Shown: positions 35,793 to 50,100 of the stretch, piece after piece
Position numbering within the stretch: position 1 is the first letter of the stretch
Layout of the letters: every line of letters starts with the position of its first letter
Assembly (NCBI GenBank): GCA_009760885.1
Contig: CM019716.1
Coordinates: 8,006,438 to 8,070,437 of the forward strand
Length of the DNA: 64,000 nucleotides
DNA from: Achatina immaculata
Taxonomy: Eukaryota > Mollusca > Gastropoda > Stylommatophora > Achatinidae
Direction: 5' to 3'
Notes under the pieces: model-generated
Database searches by the model: none
Told to the model about the DNA's origin: nothing
The model's input: the letters and a program-made list of their open reading frames with translations, nothing else
Program-made: the position numbers and the translations under genes

Positions 35793-36389
35793 TAAATCTC
35801 TTCGTCCGTACTGAACCTATGTCTACGGATCGCCTCACTGAAGGGCCCAGACATGTGATGATTACATGGTGCGAGGTTCGGTGAACATGTATGATGTTTA
35901 TTTTAAAAGGGTGAAGAACCGGGTCTGCGCTTAAATAGGCACGGCATGCTCTCCCATGCACCGCACGTCAAGATCCGAAAATATAAGAATGCAAGATGAA
36001 CTATAACATTCACAAATAGAGGATGATGAAGTACATGAGAGGTAACTAATCTAGGAAGACAGGGCAAATATAATGGATGTAGAAGACACGCCAAAAAGCA
36101 CATTCATAATTGTTTGGTTTTTTTTTGTAGCTGTTATACGTGCCAATGGTTATCTTTCTGTATGAAAGATACACCAGAAACGAGCAAACTGTGACTTTAA
36201 GACCAGACTGCAGGTTTCAAGTGGTTCTCAGGCAGATCACAATATGCTTTGCTGTTGATAGTTATTTATCTGAGCATGTTATGTTCCATTACTGGGTCTC
36301 AGCAGTCACTGAAAAGTGTGAGCATCTTTTTTTTTCTGGCTAACAAAGTTGTACTAAACTTGTCTGGTTTCAGCGACAAAGACTATCGT

Positions 36390-36762
36390 CACTCTTTGCT
36401 GGCTAGCCTTGTCTCTGACTGGAAGTAAAGTACCCAGTCTTAGCCTCATTGACTATATGTCGTAAAAAGCCATCTCCTTCAGCTTGAAAACGTCTTAAAA
36501 GAGTTTAACAAACATTCTCATGACGTCCTTTCAGATCGGGGGTCAGTTGTTTTGGTATCCACCTGGCAGAGACTTCTCATTACTGCAACACTATGTGAAT
36601 GATGTGGTGCGCGGAGCCGTGACTAATCTTCAGCCCTGCAGCCACCTCATCGATTGCTACCTGCCGGTTTTCCCGTATCAGTCGTCCCAGTTCAGCTTTA
36701 GCGTCAGGTCTTTTCGCAGTGTTAGGCCGGCCAAAGCGAGCTGCGTTCACCAAAGTTGACAC
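36390..36762 (-). pseudogene. Mariner transposase fragment
   Basis: The minus strand reads GRPNTAKRPDAKAELGRLIR and AAGLKISHGSAHHIIH, the second helix-turn-helix of mariner transposases. After a frameshift it continues EVSARWIPKQLTPDLKGRHE and RRFQAEGDGFLRHIVNEAKT, where the first catalytic Asp region (GDET in intact relatives) has decayed to NEAKT. The remaining catalytic part is missing. No terminal repeats were located. Confidence 0.75.
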
Positions 36763-37295
36763 CCAACTTCTTCACTTCCTGTGTCACTCATGCACCTACT
36801 GAAACGACTCACACGTGTACTTATATTATCTCCTCATTCTGCGATGAATATCTGCAATTTATCACCTTCACTACCTAAGAAACGAATAACTGGGCGCTAT
36901 TCTTCTCTCGTGCATGCTTTCAAAGAAGCAGTCATCTTTGACCCTATTTCAGAAATGGCCGACCTGCCTTATTACGCATACATCTAGAAATAGATGACTA
37001 CGACTGTCTACTTCCTTATTTAGATTTTTCAGAGTAAACTTAAGATTTGTTTATGATTCGTCCTCGTGTGTGTCTGTGTGTTTGTGTGTGTGTGTGTGGG
37101 TATGGGTGTGTGTGTGGGTGGGTGGGTATATATGTGTATACACACACGTACTTAAGTAAACTAATTAATTTTGCACACAAATGAACGGGTTGCCAAACTT
37201 ACTGGTCTGGACATCACAGCAAGTACATATCTGCAAGGTAAAAGCATCACTCTTCTATAAACTAATTTCTCTCCGTCTACAATCTTCAGAGAACT
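36763..37295 (+). promoter_or_regulatory. Upstream region of the P450 gene
   Basis: This includes a (GT)n microsatellite at 37066-37145. No TATA box or defined motif could be assigned with confidence. An upstream ATG at 37181 opens a different 68-codon frame overlapping the P450 start. Confidence 0.35.
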
Positions 37296-37853
37296 ATGGA
37301 TCTCGACCTGGCCATAGGCGGGGTCACTCTGTTCCTGGTATGTGTCTACATTCTGGTTTCGAAACGCCAGGACCAGAAATATTGTAAAATCCCCATGGCG
37401 ACACCAAGAATCCCCTTTTTTGGAAACGCTCCCTTTCTGGACATGTCATGCTGTCACATGGTGCTAGCGGACTGGGCCCAGAAGTTCGGACCTGTTTTTC
37501 GCATCAAGGTCTTTAGCGAAGAAACTCTTGTTCTCGGCGACTTTGAGAGCATCCACGAAGCTCTGGTAGCAAGGAAGAGTGACTTTGCCGGGCGACCTCC
37601 CATGTACCGCACCTCAAGATCCGAGAGAGACAGGCACTCCATCGTGTGGCAGACGTACACAGACAAGCTGCTGTTTCTCAGAAAGGAGGTCCTCACGTCT
37701 CTGAAGATGTACGGGGACGGCCTGGACAGCCTTGAGCATAAGTGTGGCCCTGAAATCTCCAAAATGCTGGCGAGAGTGAGAAGCTGGAGCGGGACTGGCT
37801 TCGATCCTTGGGACGACCTGTATGATGCTGTGTCCAACGTTATGCTTGGGCTG
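37296..37853 (+). CDS. P450 exon 1
   Basis: 186 codons from ATG to GGGCTG|GTGAGT, phase 0. It encodes the anchor (AIGGVTLFLVCVYILV), a weak proline hinge (TPRIPFFGN), helices A to C and FAGRPPMYRT. This ATG is chosen because it directly precedes the anchor and gives a normal length. Confidence 0.9.
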
Positions 37854-39037
37854 GTGAGTAAGCTGTGGCCATGCTGAGTGTTGTCTGCCCTCTAACTTTT
37901 GAGATTATCGTCTTTGTGCACTTTCCATCTTGTAGCACTCTATTATGGTACAGGGCATGATACTTTGTATCTTTCTTTCGCAATGGTGATACGAGATATA
38001 TGCACTTTGTATTTTGTACCTGACAGTAAATGATAGGAATACTTTCACTTTATGTCTTTTAGCTGGCAATAAATGATAGGGATACTTCCAATTTATGTCT
38101 TTTAGCTAGCAATAAATGATAGGAATACTTTGTCTTTTAGCTGGCAATAAATGATAAGAATACTTTATGTCTTTTAGCTGGCAATAAATGATAGGAATAC
38201 TTTATGTCTTTTAGCTGGCAATAAATGATAGGAATACTTTATGTCTTTTAGCTGGCAATAAATGATAGAAATGTGTACATTGTATATTTTATTTGCAATA
38301 CATGATTTTTAAATGTTTGCAGTTAATAATTTTTAATTTGGCAGTAAAGAATAGAAATATTTGTACTTTGTATGGAGTAACGGTAAATATGTGTCAGCAG
38401 GGCGAGGCACACTATAGTACACTGTCAGCGCATGCAGGAATAACAGGATAGCTCACATAAAACTTAATCCCTGTAATTTAAAGCTATGTACGCGCATGTT
38501 TAAAAAGACAACTAATTTTCAGTCTAACAAGTTCTATATATCAAGTCAGAACGGGTGGTTCAGTGGAGGTGGTGTTTAGACCATCCTAGGCCCGTGAGCT
38601 TTTCGACTAAGTCCACATCTTCCAGGATCCTTGGTTTCCATTATTGCCTGGAGCAGACACAGGAAAAGAATGCCGGGAACTACAGGAGTGTAAGAGAGCG
38701 AGGGAGAGGGAGACAGAGAGAGAGACAGAGAGATACAAAGAGAGAGGGACAGGAAAAGAATACTGGAAACTGCACAAATGTAAGAGAGAGAGAGAGGGAG
38801 AGAGAGACAGAGAGATGAGAGAGACAAAGAGAGAGGGACAACTCACTACCAAAAATAGCACTAAGATGGACACCACAGGGGAACAGAAGTATGGATAGAC
38901 CAAAAGATACATAGAGAAGAACAACAGAGAGGATGTTGAGTAATAGAGGGCTCACTTGGGCTAGAGCAGAAAAAAAGGCAAAGGACAAGCGTTTGTAGAA
39001 AACCCTTGTGGAAGCCCCATGTGCCTTGGGCTTAAGG

Positions 39038-39083
<46 letters not shown>

Positions 39084-41139
39084 AGAGAGAAGAGAATAAT
39101 AATAATAATAATAATAATATGAAGATGATGAAGAAGAAGAAGACGAAGAAGAAGAAGAAGAAATTTGGAGATAACCAAGGACTTGTGCTGGTATAAGAGC
39201 TTCAGGTGTATCTAAAACTATAACTTGTGAATGATGTTGACATAAATAGTGAAACATTTTAAAATGTATCTTAAACTATAACTTGCAATGTTTAGTTATA
39301 GAACACTTTTTAAAATGACAACTGTTACATTTTTTACTTTCTCAGACGCTGGACACCAGCTTCGAACATTCTAGTCAAAGTTTAAGAACAATGAAGACTA
39401 TCAACCATCTCTTCAACGACACGTTTGGTACAGGCAGAGCTCGCAACATGGACTACCTCCCCTGGCTGAGCAAACTCTGCTGCTACACCTACATGCAACG
39501 CTTGCAGACAGCGCTGAAACTCAGGGATGACTTCTGGCAGAAAGAGCTGCAGAATCTAAAGGTAAAGAAATCACAGAATAGTTTTGACCAGTTTGATTCC
39601 GCTGATTTTGACTCGTTTTCTAATAAATTATAGAGGGTCTAATATTAGTCCTCGTTTATATATAGACACCTTCACATATTTGGGGTACAAATCACCGTCC
39701 ACAAACATTTTTGTGAATTCCTTGTTAAGTCTACATTTCCAGTGATTAGGCATTTTTTTCTTTCACTCTGGAAATACTCCATGTAAAAAGTAGGGATGTC
39801 CTTTATTGGCAACAGCTAGAGTTAAACTTAAAACTGACAAGTTGGCGGTCAGATCAGTTACATCAGCAAATGAATAGCGATTCCATTTCCATTGTGTTAC
39901 ATTTCTAGCATGGCTTTTCACTGCGTTCTTCATTAACTACAAGCTTCGCTTTAAGGTCACACATGGACACCATTTAGAAGTAGCTTTGGTCACGACTTTA
40001 CTGTTTATTATACTCTACAGTTAATCCATCTAGACTCATCAGAACAATTCTTTGCTTAAATCAGCTTTCCTTTTAGTAGAAATAAAACTCTATCCATTAC
40101 AATATAATATAGAGAATAATTAATTAAGGAATCAGAAAAAAAAGAACATTAGTCTAGCTTATGGTTTGGATCATCATAATTGAACACCAGGTATGTCCAT
40201 ACAAGCTCAGATTCCTCCCTCCCCCCTCATTCCTTTGAATTAACAGCTTTTAAGCATCTCATAACAGCTACCTCACTGTCAGGAGAGATGTCAACAAATC
40301 CAAATATGCCAACCCTAAGCTATACTGATTTTATGTGATTTTTTTAGAATTAGTTATACGTTTAGTTACTTCCATATTATCAGTCACATCATACAGAAAG
40401 AGTTTCTTCTCCTCTTCACATAGTGCATTAACATATTTGGCATGATTACACGGTTATACCATGTTACTTATGAAGTTAATAATGATAATATGGTATGGAT
40501 ATGTACTTTTGATGTAAAAATGACCATGTTACGTTTGAAGTTACCTACTTTGTAGTGAAACCTTCTTGGTTTCCTGCTTTGGATTTTATTCTAGTTGTGA
40601 CAAATATTCAAGTTTTAACTTATGCAATCTGTATGGCTGCAAATTTTTGTGAAATTGTGTTCATATCTTGGTTATTCTTTGACATCATGGCTTTTATATT
40701 CGTTTTCGCGAATTTTCTATACATCTTCCTGTGTTGATCCTGTCTTATCTATAACATAAAGAAGAGGAGACCGGACTGGACAAATGTTATTTGTTTCTCT
40801 GTGTCTAAGAATCATATTTGTCTAAAACTCATGTTTATTTCTCTGTGTCTAAGAATCATGTTTGTTTCTCTGTGTCTAAATGTAAGAGAGAGAGAGAGGG
40901 AGAGAGAGACAGAGAGATGAGAGAGACAAAGAGAGAGGGACAACTCACTACCAAAAATAGCACTAAGATGGACACCACAGGGGAACAGAAGTATGGATAG
41001 ACCAAAAGATACATAGAGAAGAACAACAGAGAGGATGTTGAGTAATAGAGGGCTCACTTGGGCTAGAGCAGAAAAAAAGGCAAAGGACAAGCGTTTGTAG
41101 AAAACCCTTGTGGAAGCCCCATGTGCCTTGGGCTTAAGG

Positions 41140-41181
<42 letters not shown>

Positions 41182-44100
41182 AGAGAGAAGAGAATAATAA
41201 TAATAATATAAGATGATGAAGAAGAAGAAGAAGAAGAAGAAGAAGAAGAAATTTGGAGATAACCAAGGACTTGTGCTGGTATAAGAGCTTCAGGTGTATC
41301 TAAAACTATAACTTGTGAATGATGTTGACATAAATAGTGAAACATTTTAAAATGTATCTTAAACTATAACTTGCAATGTTTAGTTATAGAACACTTTTTA
41401 AAATGACAACTGTTACATTTTTTACTTTCTCAGACGCTGGACACCAGCTTCGAACATTCTAGTCAAAGTTTAAGAACAATGAAGACTATCAACCATCTCT
41501 TCAACGACACGTTTGGTACAGGCAGAGCTCGCAACATGGACTACCTCCCCTGGCTGAGCAAACTCTGCTGCTACACCTACATGCAACGCTTGCAGACAGC
41601 GCTGAAACTCAGGGATGACTTCTGGCAGAAAGAGCTGCAGAATCTAAAGGTAAAGAAATCACAGAATAGTTTTGACCAGTTTGATTCCGCTGATTTTGAC
41701 TCGTTTTCTAATAAATTATAGAGGGTCTAATATTAGTCCTCGTTTATATATAGACACCTTCACATATTTGGGGTACAAATCACCGTCCACAAACATTTTT
41801 GTGAATTCCTTGTTAAGTCTACATTTCCAGTGATTAGGCATTTTTTTCTTTCACTCTGGAAATACTCCATGTAAAAAGTAGGGATGTCCTTTATTGGCAA
41901 CAGCTAGAGTTAAACTTAAAACTGACAAGTTGGCGGTCAGATCAGTTACATCAGCAAATGAATAGCGATTCCATTTCCATTGTGTTACATTTCTAGCATG
42001 GCTTTTCACTGCGTTCTTCATTAACTACAAGCTTCGCTTTAAGGTCACACATGGACACCATTTAGAAGTAGCTTTGGTCACGACTTTACTGTTTATTATA
42101 CTCTACAGTTAATCCATCTAGACTCATCAGAACAATTCTTTGCTTAAATCAGCTTTCCTTTTAGTAGAAATAAAACTCTATCCATTACAATATAATATAG
42201 AGAATAATTAATTAAGGAATCAGAAAAAAAAGAACATTAGTCTAGCTTATGGTTTGGATCATCATAATTGAACACCAGGTATGTCCATACAAGCTCAGAT
42301 TCCTCCCTCCCCCCTCATTCCTTTGAATTAACAGCTTTTAAGCATCTCATAACAGCTACCTCACTGTCAGGAGAGATGTCAACAAATCCAAATATGCCAA
42401 CCCTAAGCTATACTGATTTTATGTGATTTTTTTAGAATTAGTTATACGTTTAGTTACTTCCATATTATCAGTCACATCATACAGAAAGAGTTTCTTCTCC
42501 TCTTCACATAGTGCATTAACATATTTGGCATGATTACACGGTTATACCATGTTACTTATGAAGTTAATAATGATAATATGGTATGGATATGTACTTTTGA
42601 TGTAAAAATGACCATGTTACGTTTGAAGTTACCTACTTTGTAGTGAAACCTTCTTGGTTTCCTGCTTTGGATTTTATTCTAGTTGTGACAAATATTCAAG
42701 TTTTAACTTATGCAATCTGTATGGCTGCAAATTTTTGTGAAATTGTGTTCATATCTTGGTTATTCTTTGACATCATGGCTTTTATATTCGTTTTCGCGAA
42801 TTTTCTATACATCTTCCTGTGTTGATCCTGTCTTATCTATAACATAAAGAAGAGGAGACCGGACTGGACAAATGTTATTTGTTTCTCTGTGTCTAAGAAT
42901 CATATTTGTCTAAAACTCATGTTTATTTCTCTGTGTCTAAGAATCATGTTTGTTTCTCTGTGTCTAAGAATCATGTTTGTTTCTCTGTGTCTAAGAATCA
43001 TATTTATTTAAAACTCATGTTTATTTCTCTGTGTCTAAGAATCATGTTTGTTTCTCGGTGTCTAAGAATCATATTTGTTTAAAACTCATGTTTATTTCTC
43101 TGTGTCTAAGAATCATGTTTGTTTCTCGGTGTCTAAGAATCATGTTTGTTTCTCTGTGTCTAAGAATCATATTTGTCTAAAACTCATGTTTATTTCTCTG
43201 TGTCTAAGAATCATGTTTGTTTCTCGGTGTCTAAGAATCATGTTTGTTTCTCTGTGTCTAAGAATCATATTTGTCTAAAACTCATGTTTATTTCTCTGTG
43301 TCTAAGAATCATGTTTGTTTCTCTGTGTCTAAGAATCATGTTTGTTTCTCTGTGTCTAAGAATCATATTTATTTAAAACTCATGTTTATTTCTCGGTGTC
43401 TAAGAATCATGTTTGTTTCTCTGTGTCTAAGAATCATATTTGTCTAAAACTCATGTTTATTTCTCTGTGTCTAAGAATCATGTTTGTTTCTCGGTGTCTA
43501 AGAATCATGTTTGTTTCTCTGTGTCTAAGAATCATATTTATTTAAAACTCATGTTTATTTCTCTGTGTCTAAGAATCATGTTTGTTTCTCGGTGTCTAAG
43601 AATCATATTTGTTTAAAACTCATGTTTATTTCTCTGTGTCTAAGAATCATGTTTGTTTCTCGGTGTCTAAGAATCATGTTTGTTTCTCTGTGTCTAAGAA
43701 TCATATTTGTCTAAAACTCATGTTTATTTCTCTGTGTCTAAGAATCATGTTTGTTTCTCGGTGTCTAAGAATCATGTTTGTTTCTCTGTGTCTAAGAATC
43801 ATATTATTTAAAACTCATGTTTTTTCTCTGTGTCTAAGAATCATGTTTGTTTCTCGGTGTCTAAGAATCATGTTTGTTTCTCTGTGTCTAAGAATCATAT
43901 TTGTCTAAAACTCATGTTTATTTCTCTGTGTCTAAGAATCATGTTTGTTTCTCGGTGTCTAAGAATCATGTTTGTTTCTCTGTGTCTAAGAATCATATTT
44001 GTCTAAAACTCATGTTTATTTCTCTGTGTCTAAGAATCATGTTTGTTTCTCTGTGTCTAAGAATCATGTTTGTTTCTCTGTGTCTAAGAATCATATTTAT

Positions 44101-47100
44101 TTAAAACTCATGTTTATTTCTCTGTGTCTAAGAATCATGTTTGTTTCTCGGTGTCTAAGAATCATATTGTTTAAAACTCATGTTTATTTCTCTGTGTCTA
44201 AGAATCATGTTTGTTTCTCGGTGTCTAAGAATCATGTTTGTTTCTCTGTGTCTAAGAATCATATTTGTCTAAAACTCATGTTTATTTCTCTGTGTCTAAG
44301 AATCATGTTTGTTTCTCGGTGTCTAAGAATCATGTTTGTTTCTCTGTGTCTAAGAATCATATTTGTCTAAAACTCATGTTTATTTCTCTGTGTCTAAGAA
44401 TCATGTTTGTTGCTAAAACTACAAACAATATAATCTGTACACGTGGTTTCCAGCCCAAGGTCTGTGGAGAGTCATATTCGTAGCTTGTCTTGAATTTGCA
44501 GAATGCTTGAAATGTGTGAAGATTGTTTTTTTTTAACATTATACACTGTGATGTGGAGGAAAGAGCTATGGTAAATTATCACTGATTTCAGGGGGTCATA
44601 GTCTGAATTAGATTAGGAACCACTGTTCTAACCGGAACTTATTAGCAGAAATTTTAAAACCTCTCATGTTGGCCACAGAATAATCTTTCGCTGGGAATGT
44701 AATATATATATATATATAATCATGCCTAGGAAATTATGGATTGGCCACATTCTGAGGAAACCCGACCCCAACATAGCAAGACAAGAACTGACATGGAAGA
44801 AGTTCTATTTCAAGGAAATAGAAAACGAGGAAGATCTAGACTTACGTACTTGGAGAAGAGAAATTATGACAGAGCTCAGAGACAAGGGACACACATGAAA
44901 GGGAAGTAGAGAACAATTCCAAGAACAGGGATGACTGGAAATCCTTTATCCGTGGCCTATGCTCTCAAGGGAGTGAAAGGCGATAATGATGTTTATATAT
45001 ATCTTCGTCCTACGTATGTATAGGCCAGGGGAGATTCGGACTGTGTAGTTCAGAGGCTTCTGTCCTTGACCTCTGACCCTAAGGGTCAACATTTGAACGT
45101 TGCAGAAACGACGGCCAAAGAGGTCTTCACAAATCTCATTCTGGCAGGTGAGTATCAGTTTGTCGTGTGTATGAAATATCGAATATCAGTGAATGTCTGG
45201 CTGCGTCCAGCTGTTTCACATGATCAGTGGTTCTCCACCTTAGGTTGGGGAGGTTGAGCTTTGTGTGTGTGTGGGGGGGGGGGGAGGGTCAGATGTAAGG
45301 TTGAAAGAAGATATGTGATAAATTTTAGAATATTATGAAGTGACATTTATATGTCATTTTTGTGATTAGGAGCAAGTTTACGTCTTGCTAAAGCCACTGA
45401 AATTAGTTCATTTTTGTGGAATCACCATACTAGAGATTCTGTACTGGAGATTCCATCTGCAAATGGATGCATCAGCAGCAGATCATCTTGCTTATAATCA
45501 AGAGACCTACAGGAGAGCTGTTAGGGAGACAAAATTCCGCAAGAGACAATGCAAATGACTGACTGACTGTGAAATCTCAGTATTATTAAACATCTTATTC
45601 ATGGGTCGTGGATCACCTAGCACTGTTGGTCTAGGATAGTGGGTTACCTAGCACTGTTGGTCTAGGGTTTTGGGTCACCTAGCACTGTTGGTTTAAGGTC
45701 GCAGGTCACCTAGCATTCTTAGTAGAGTGTCGAAGGTCACCTTGCATTGTCGATTTAGGTCGTGGGTCACCTAACATTGTTAGTTTAGAGTCGCGAGTCA
45801 TTTAGTATTGTTGGTTTAGGGTCGCTGGTCACCTAGCATTGTTAGTTTAGTGTAACGGGTCACTTAGCTTTGTTGGTCTAGGGTCGCGGGTCACCTGATA
45901 TTGTTAGTTTAGTGTCGCTGGTCACCTGCATTGTTGGTCTAGGGTCGTGGGTCACCTGATATTGTTAGTTTAGTGTCGCTGGTCACCTGCATTGTTGATC
46001 TAGTGTCGCGGGTCACCTAGCATTGTTAGTTTAGGGTCGTGGGTCACCTAGCGTTGTTGGTCTAAGGTCACGGGTCATCTAGCACTGCGACTCTAGGGAT
46101 GAGTATCATGAACTAGTTGTTTTAGTGTCGTGTTAAGAAATAGTTGGAAACCGCTATCTTAGATCGATGTTATCATGGCTACAGTTATGCTATAACCACT
46201 ATTGTTGTTTCAGTTACTGTCTCAACCACTGATATTTATACAATATCGATTGCTGATTAGTACTATTATTTCTTGGTCAGTCAGAGACGGACTGAGATAT
46301 AGGTCAGTCTATGAATATGCATGGAAGTTCAGTTGTAGAAGGCTGCAACAACAAAAAAAAGCGTGAAAATATGGATGAACTTCAAGGGTAGATGATATAA
46401 ATGAGATTAGGAATATCTAAATGATACTTGCAGTAGACTCAGAGAGCGAGGTGGGGTGGGAGGTGGCTCTACTACTCCTATAAAGTGCCTCAGGTGCTCA
46501 GTGAAGGGAATACCAGGCGGGGCAGAGGCGCCTTAAAACCTCTCGCTCCCGCTGCCTTGCGGGTAGGACAGGGAGTCCGAAGGCTAGCGGAGAGTCCGTA
46601 CACAAACGGGCAGAAGGCAACGAGAAACCACTGTTGTAGCTCCCAAGAACAATTATGCTTATTCAGAGTAATAGATTCATCATGAACGACGTTAATGGAT
46701 GTTCCTCTGGAACAGCCTCGTCCGGTAGGGCAGCTCACGAGCCACAGGTGAGGCCAGATCGTCATCAAGCTACTGGTGGCAAAACTAACAAGTTCAAAAT
46801 AGCAACATGGAATGTTAGAACTTTATTCTAGGCTGGAAAATTAGAAAATGTAAAGAGGGAAATGGAAAGGATGAAGATCAACATATTAGGAATGAGTGAA
46901 GTTAGATGAACAGGTGCAGGGAAGATAAACTCTGATAAATATTCAATAATATATTCAGGAAGTGAGAAACATGAACGAGGAGTAGGAATTATATTTGATG
47001 AACAAACAGCAAGGACAAATGTAGGATATTTGAACATTTCGGACAGAGTCCTGCTAGCCCAACTGAAAGGACGACCAATAAACATAAATATTATACAAGT

Positions 47101-50100
47101 GTACGCTCTAACATCTGAAAGTTCTGAAAAAGATGTACAGATATTTTATAATGACATAGAGCAGCACTAAAACACACAAAGTCACATGAAGTTACTATAG
47201 TCATGGGAGATTTTAATGCCAAAGTTGGTAAAGGAAGAACTTCAGACATTGTTGGTGACTATGGACTGGGGGAGAGGAATGACAGAAGTAGTAAATTAAT
47301 TGAATGGGCAAAAATACACGGCATGGTTGTAGGAAACACCTGGTTTAAACAACATCCTCGAAGACTGGCAACGTAGTGCAGCCCAGACAAAAAGACTTTT
47401 AACCAGATAGACTACGTATTAATCAACAAACGATTCCAGAATGCATTACTGACAACAAAAACCATGCCAGGAGCTGACTGCAATAGTGACCATGACCCAC
47501 TCTGTGGAAAAATTAGAATAAAGCTAAAGAAAGCATGCAGAAAAATGAGAAACATCAAACTGAATACAGAAATCCTTACAAATGATCAAGAACTGCAGAA
47601 CAATAAAAAATTATTATAACAAACAGATAAAATTCAGTAGCAAAGATAAATAGTATAGATGAACAATGGGCATTGTTAAGAGATTATTTCCACCAAACTG
47701 TTAAGGAGATAATACCACTGAAAAAAGAAGCCTCTAAAAATAAATGGATGACAGACAACATCTTAGGACTGATGGACAAGAGGAGGAGTAAAAATAACCA
47801 AGAAAAATATAGCAAGATAAATAAAGAAATAAGACGCAAATGCAGAGAAGCAAAGAAGTGTGGTTAAATGAACAGTGCAGACAGATAGAGGACTCTCATA
47901 ATAAAGACAGCAAAAACATGCACAAACGAATTAATGAAGTCACAGGCAGGAAAACAAAATATACCACAGGATGCCTGAAATCGAAAGAAGGTAAAATGTT
48001 AATGGGAAAAGAAGACATTGTGGACAGGTGAACAGCGTATATCGGTGAGCTATATGGAGGAGAAAGGCCAGAATTAACACCAGATACTGAAAACTGTGGT
48101 GGACCACCAATACTTGAAGATGAAATCATAGATGCCATCAAACACATGAAGAAAGGAAAAGCGACTGGGCCTGATAATATAACAATAGAAGAAATAGAGG
48201 CACTAGAGGAGACAGGAATAAAAATAATAACCAAGTTACTGAATGACATTTACAACAGTGGTTATATTCCCAGTGACCTGATTAAATCCACGTTTATAGC
48301 ACTACCAAAGAAACCAGGTGCAAAGGAATGTGATGACCACCAGACTATCAGCCTCTCATGTCACGTAAGAAAGAATCTGAGAATCTGAGAATCATTATGA
48401 GAAGAACAAGGAAAAAGATAAAAATGGAAATAGCAGATGAACAGTTTGGATTTGTTGAAGGAACGCACAATGCCATTTATGCTTTACGAACTCTAACAGA
48501 AAGAGCTTTAGAAGTACAGAAAGATCTCTACTTATGTTTCATTGATTACACCAAGGAATTCGACAAGGTGAAACATAATGAAATTATTAACATGTTTGAA
48601 GACATCAGTATAGACGCCAAAGACCTGAGGATTGTAAAATCTATACTGGCACCAAGAACCAGCAATTCCAGTTGAAAATAGAAGTGGAAAATATCAACCT
48701 ATAAAACAAGTGTGCGACAAGGATATGTACTATCTCCAGACCTTTTTTTCTCTGTCCAGCGAGAATATTCTAAGAACAACCATCCAAGAACAAGGCATAA
48801 AAATTGGAGGATACAATATTAACAACCTTCGGTATGCTGACGACACAGTACTGATAGCTGAGAACCAACAAGACATGCAAAGTCTCTTGGTTAAAATCGC
48901 CAAAGAAAGTGAACAGAAAGGCCTTACTTTGAACATAAAAAAGACAAAGACTATGGTTATATCAAAGAAACAGAATCCACCAGCATGCAATATAAAATTA
49001 AATGGAACTATGTGATTTATTAGAAGAATGTTGCGAATCCCCTGGACAGCAAAAATAACTAATGAAGAATGTATGAGAAGAGCTGGAGAGACAAAAAACC
49101 TTGTCAAAAAAACAAAAACAAAACAAAAAAATAAGAGAACGACATGCAATGAGAAGAGGGGGCATTCAAAATATTATAACAACAGGAAAAATAGAAGGAA
49201 GAAGATCAAGAGGAAGACCAAGAGAAATGATACTGGAAGTCTGACAGGATAGTGTGAGAGGAGATCACCAACTGAGCTGATGGCCTGCAAATATTGCACG
49301 CTGGAGAAACATAATAGCCAACGCCAGTCGGCACGCCACCTGATGATGATGATGATGATGATAAACACATATTGTGATACGTAGGTATGTAGGTAGGTGG
49401 GTATTTGGATGGGTGGTTGAGTGGGTGGGTAGGTATGTAGGCAGGTAGGTTGGCAAGTAGGTAGACAGACATGTAGGTAGAAAGACCGACAGACAGACAG
49501 ACGGACTGAGAGACAGACAAAATAGGCTGACAGACAAACAGATAGATACATAAGCAGGAAAATAAATAAACAGACAAAAAGGTTCACAGAAGGATAGACA
49601 GATAGAAATCTTGTGGCAAGATTGATCAATTATCCTTTCAAATTACGATGCTCTCCCCCTACTTTCTGCTGTTCACTTCTTCCCGTTGCAGCTGGTTATT
49701 CAAGCCTTGTTCAGCCACACGTGAATCACGTGCATTAATTTATAAGAGGTTTGTAATCTAGGAGTCTTGAATCTGCTGTGTTTATAGCTATTATTGCGAG
49801 AAAAACAAATCTTTTGTATCAAGTAACGGTAAAGTGCTTTCTCATTAATTTTAGGGACAGATACAACGGCCACATCATTAACATGCCTCCTATTGGTTTT
49901 CCTCCACCATCCTAACGTTCAGGAGAAAATGTGGGCGGAGCTGTACAGTCACGTAGGTGAAAGCCGATTGGCCACATTGTCAGACCGTGCACATATGCCT
50001 TACACTCAGGCGGTTCTATTGGAGCTTTTGCGCTACATATCCCATGTCCCATTGGCTGTTCCTCATTGTACCACGCGCGATACTAGTGTTCTTGGAATCC

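Larger units (their letters stand above)
38776..42965. repeat. 2.1-kb tandem duplication containing P450 exon 2
   Basis: The first copy runs from about 38776 to 40877 and the second from 40878 to about 42965. They look identical except for microsatellite length (offset 2102 before, 2088 after). Each contains a LINE 3' end, microsatellites, exon 2 and downstream intron. The joint lies in a 27-bp minisatellite (TGTGTCTAA). Confidence 0.95.

Noticed and set aside
37181..37387. Alternative upstream start for the P450
   Set aside because: This ATG is in another frame and would not encode the membrane anchor or any P450 sequence.
38576..39257. Serine/leucine- and Arg/Glu-rich frames
   Set aside because: They are translations of (GA)n, (AAT)n and LINE-tail sequence.
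40555..40737. 60-codon hydrophobic frame, repeated at 42643-42825
   Set aside because: It looks like a membrane peptide, but it is in a P450 intron, T-rich, and present twice only because of the tandem duplication.
42880..44410. Frames with repeated SKNHVCFSV peptides
   Set aside because: They arise from the 27-base minisatellite in an intron.
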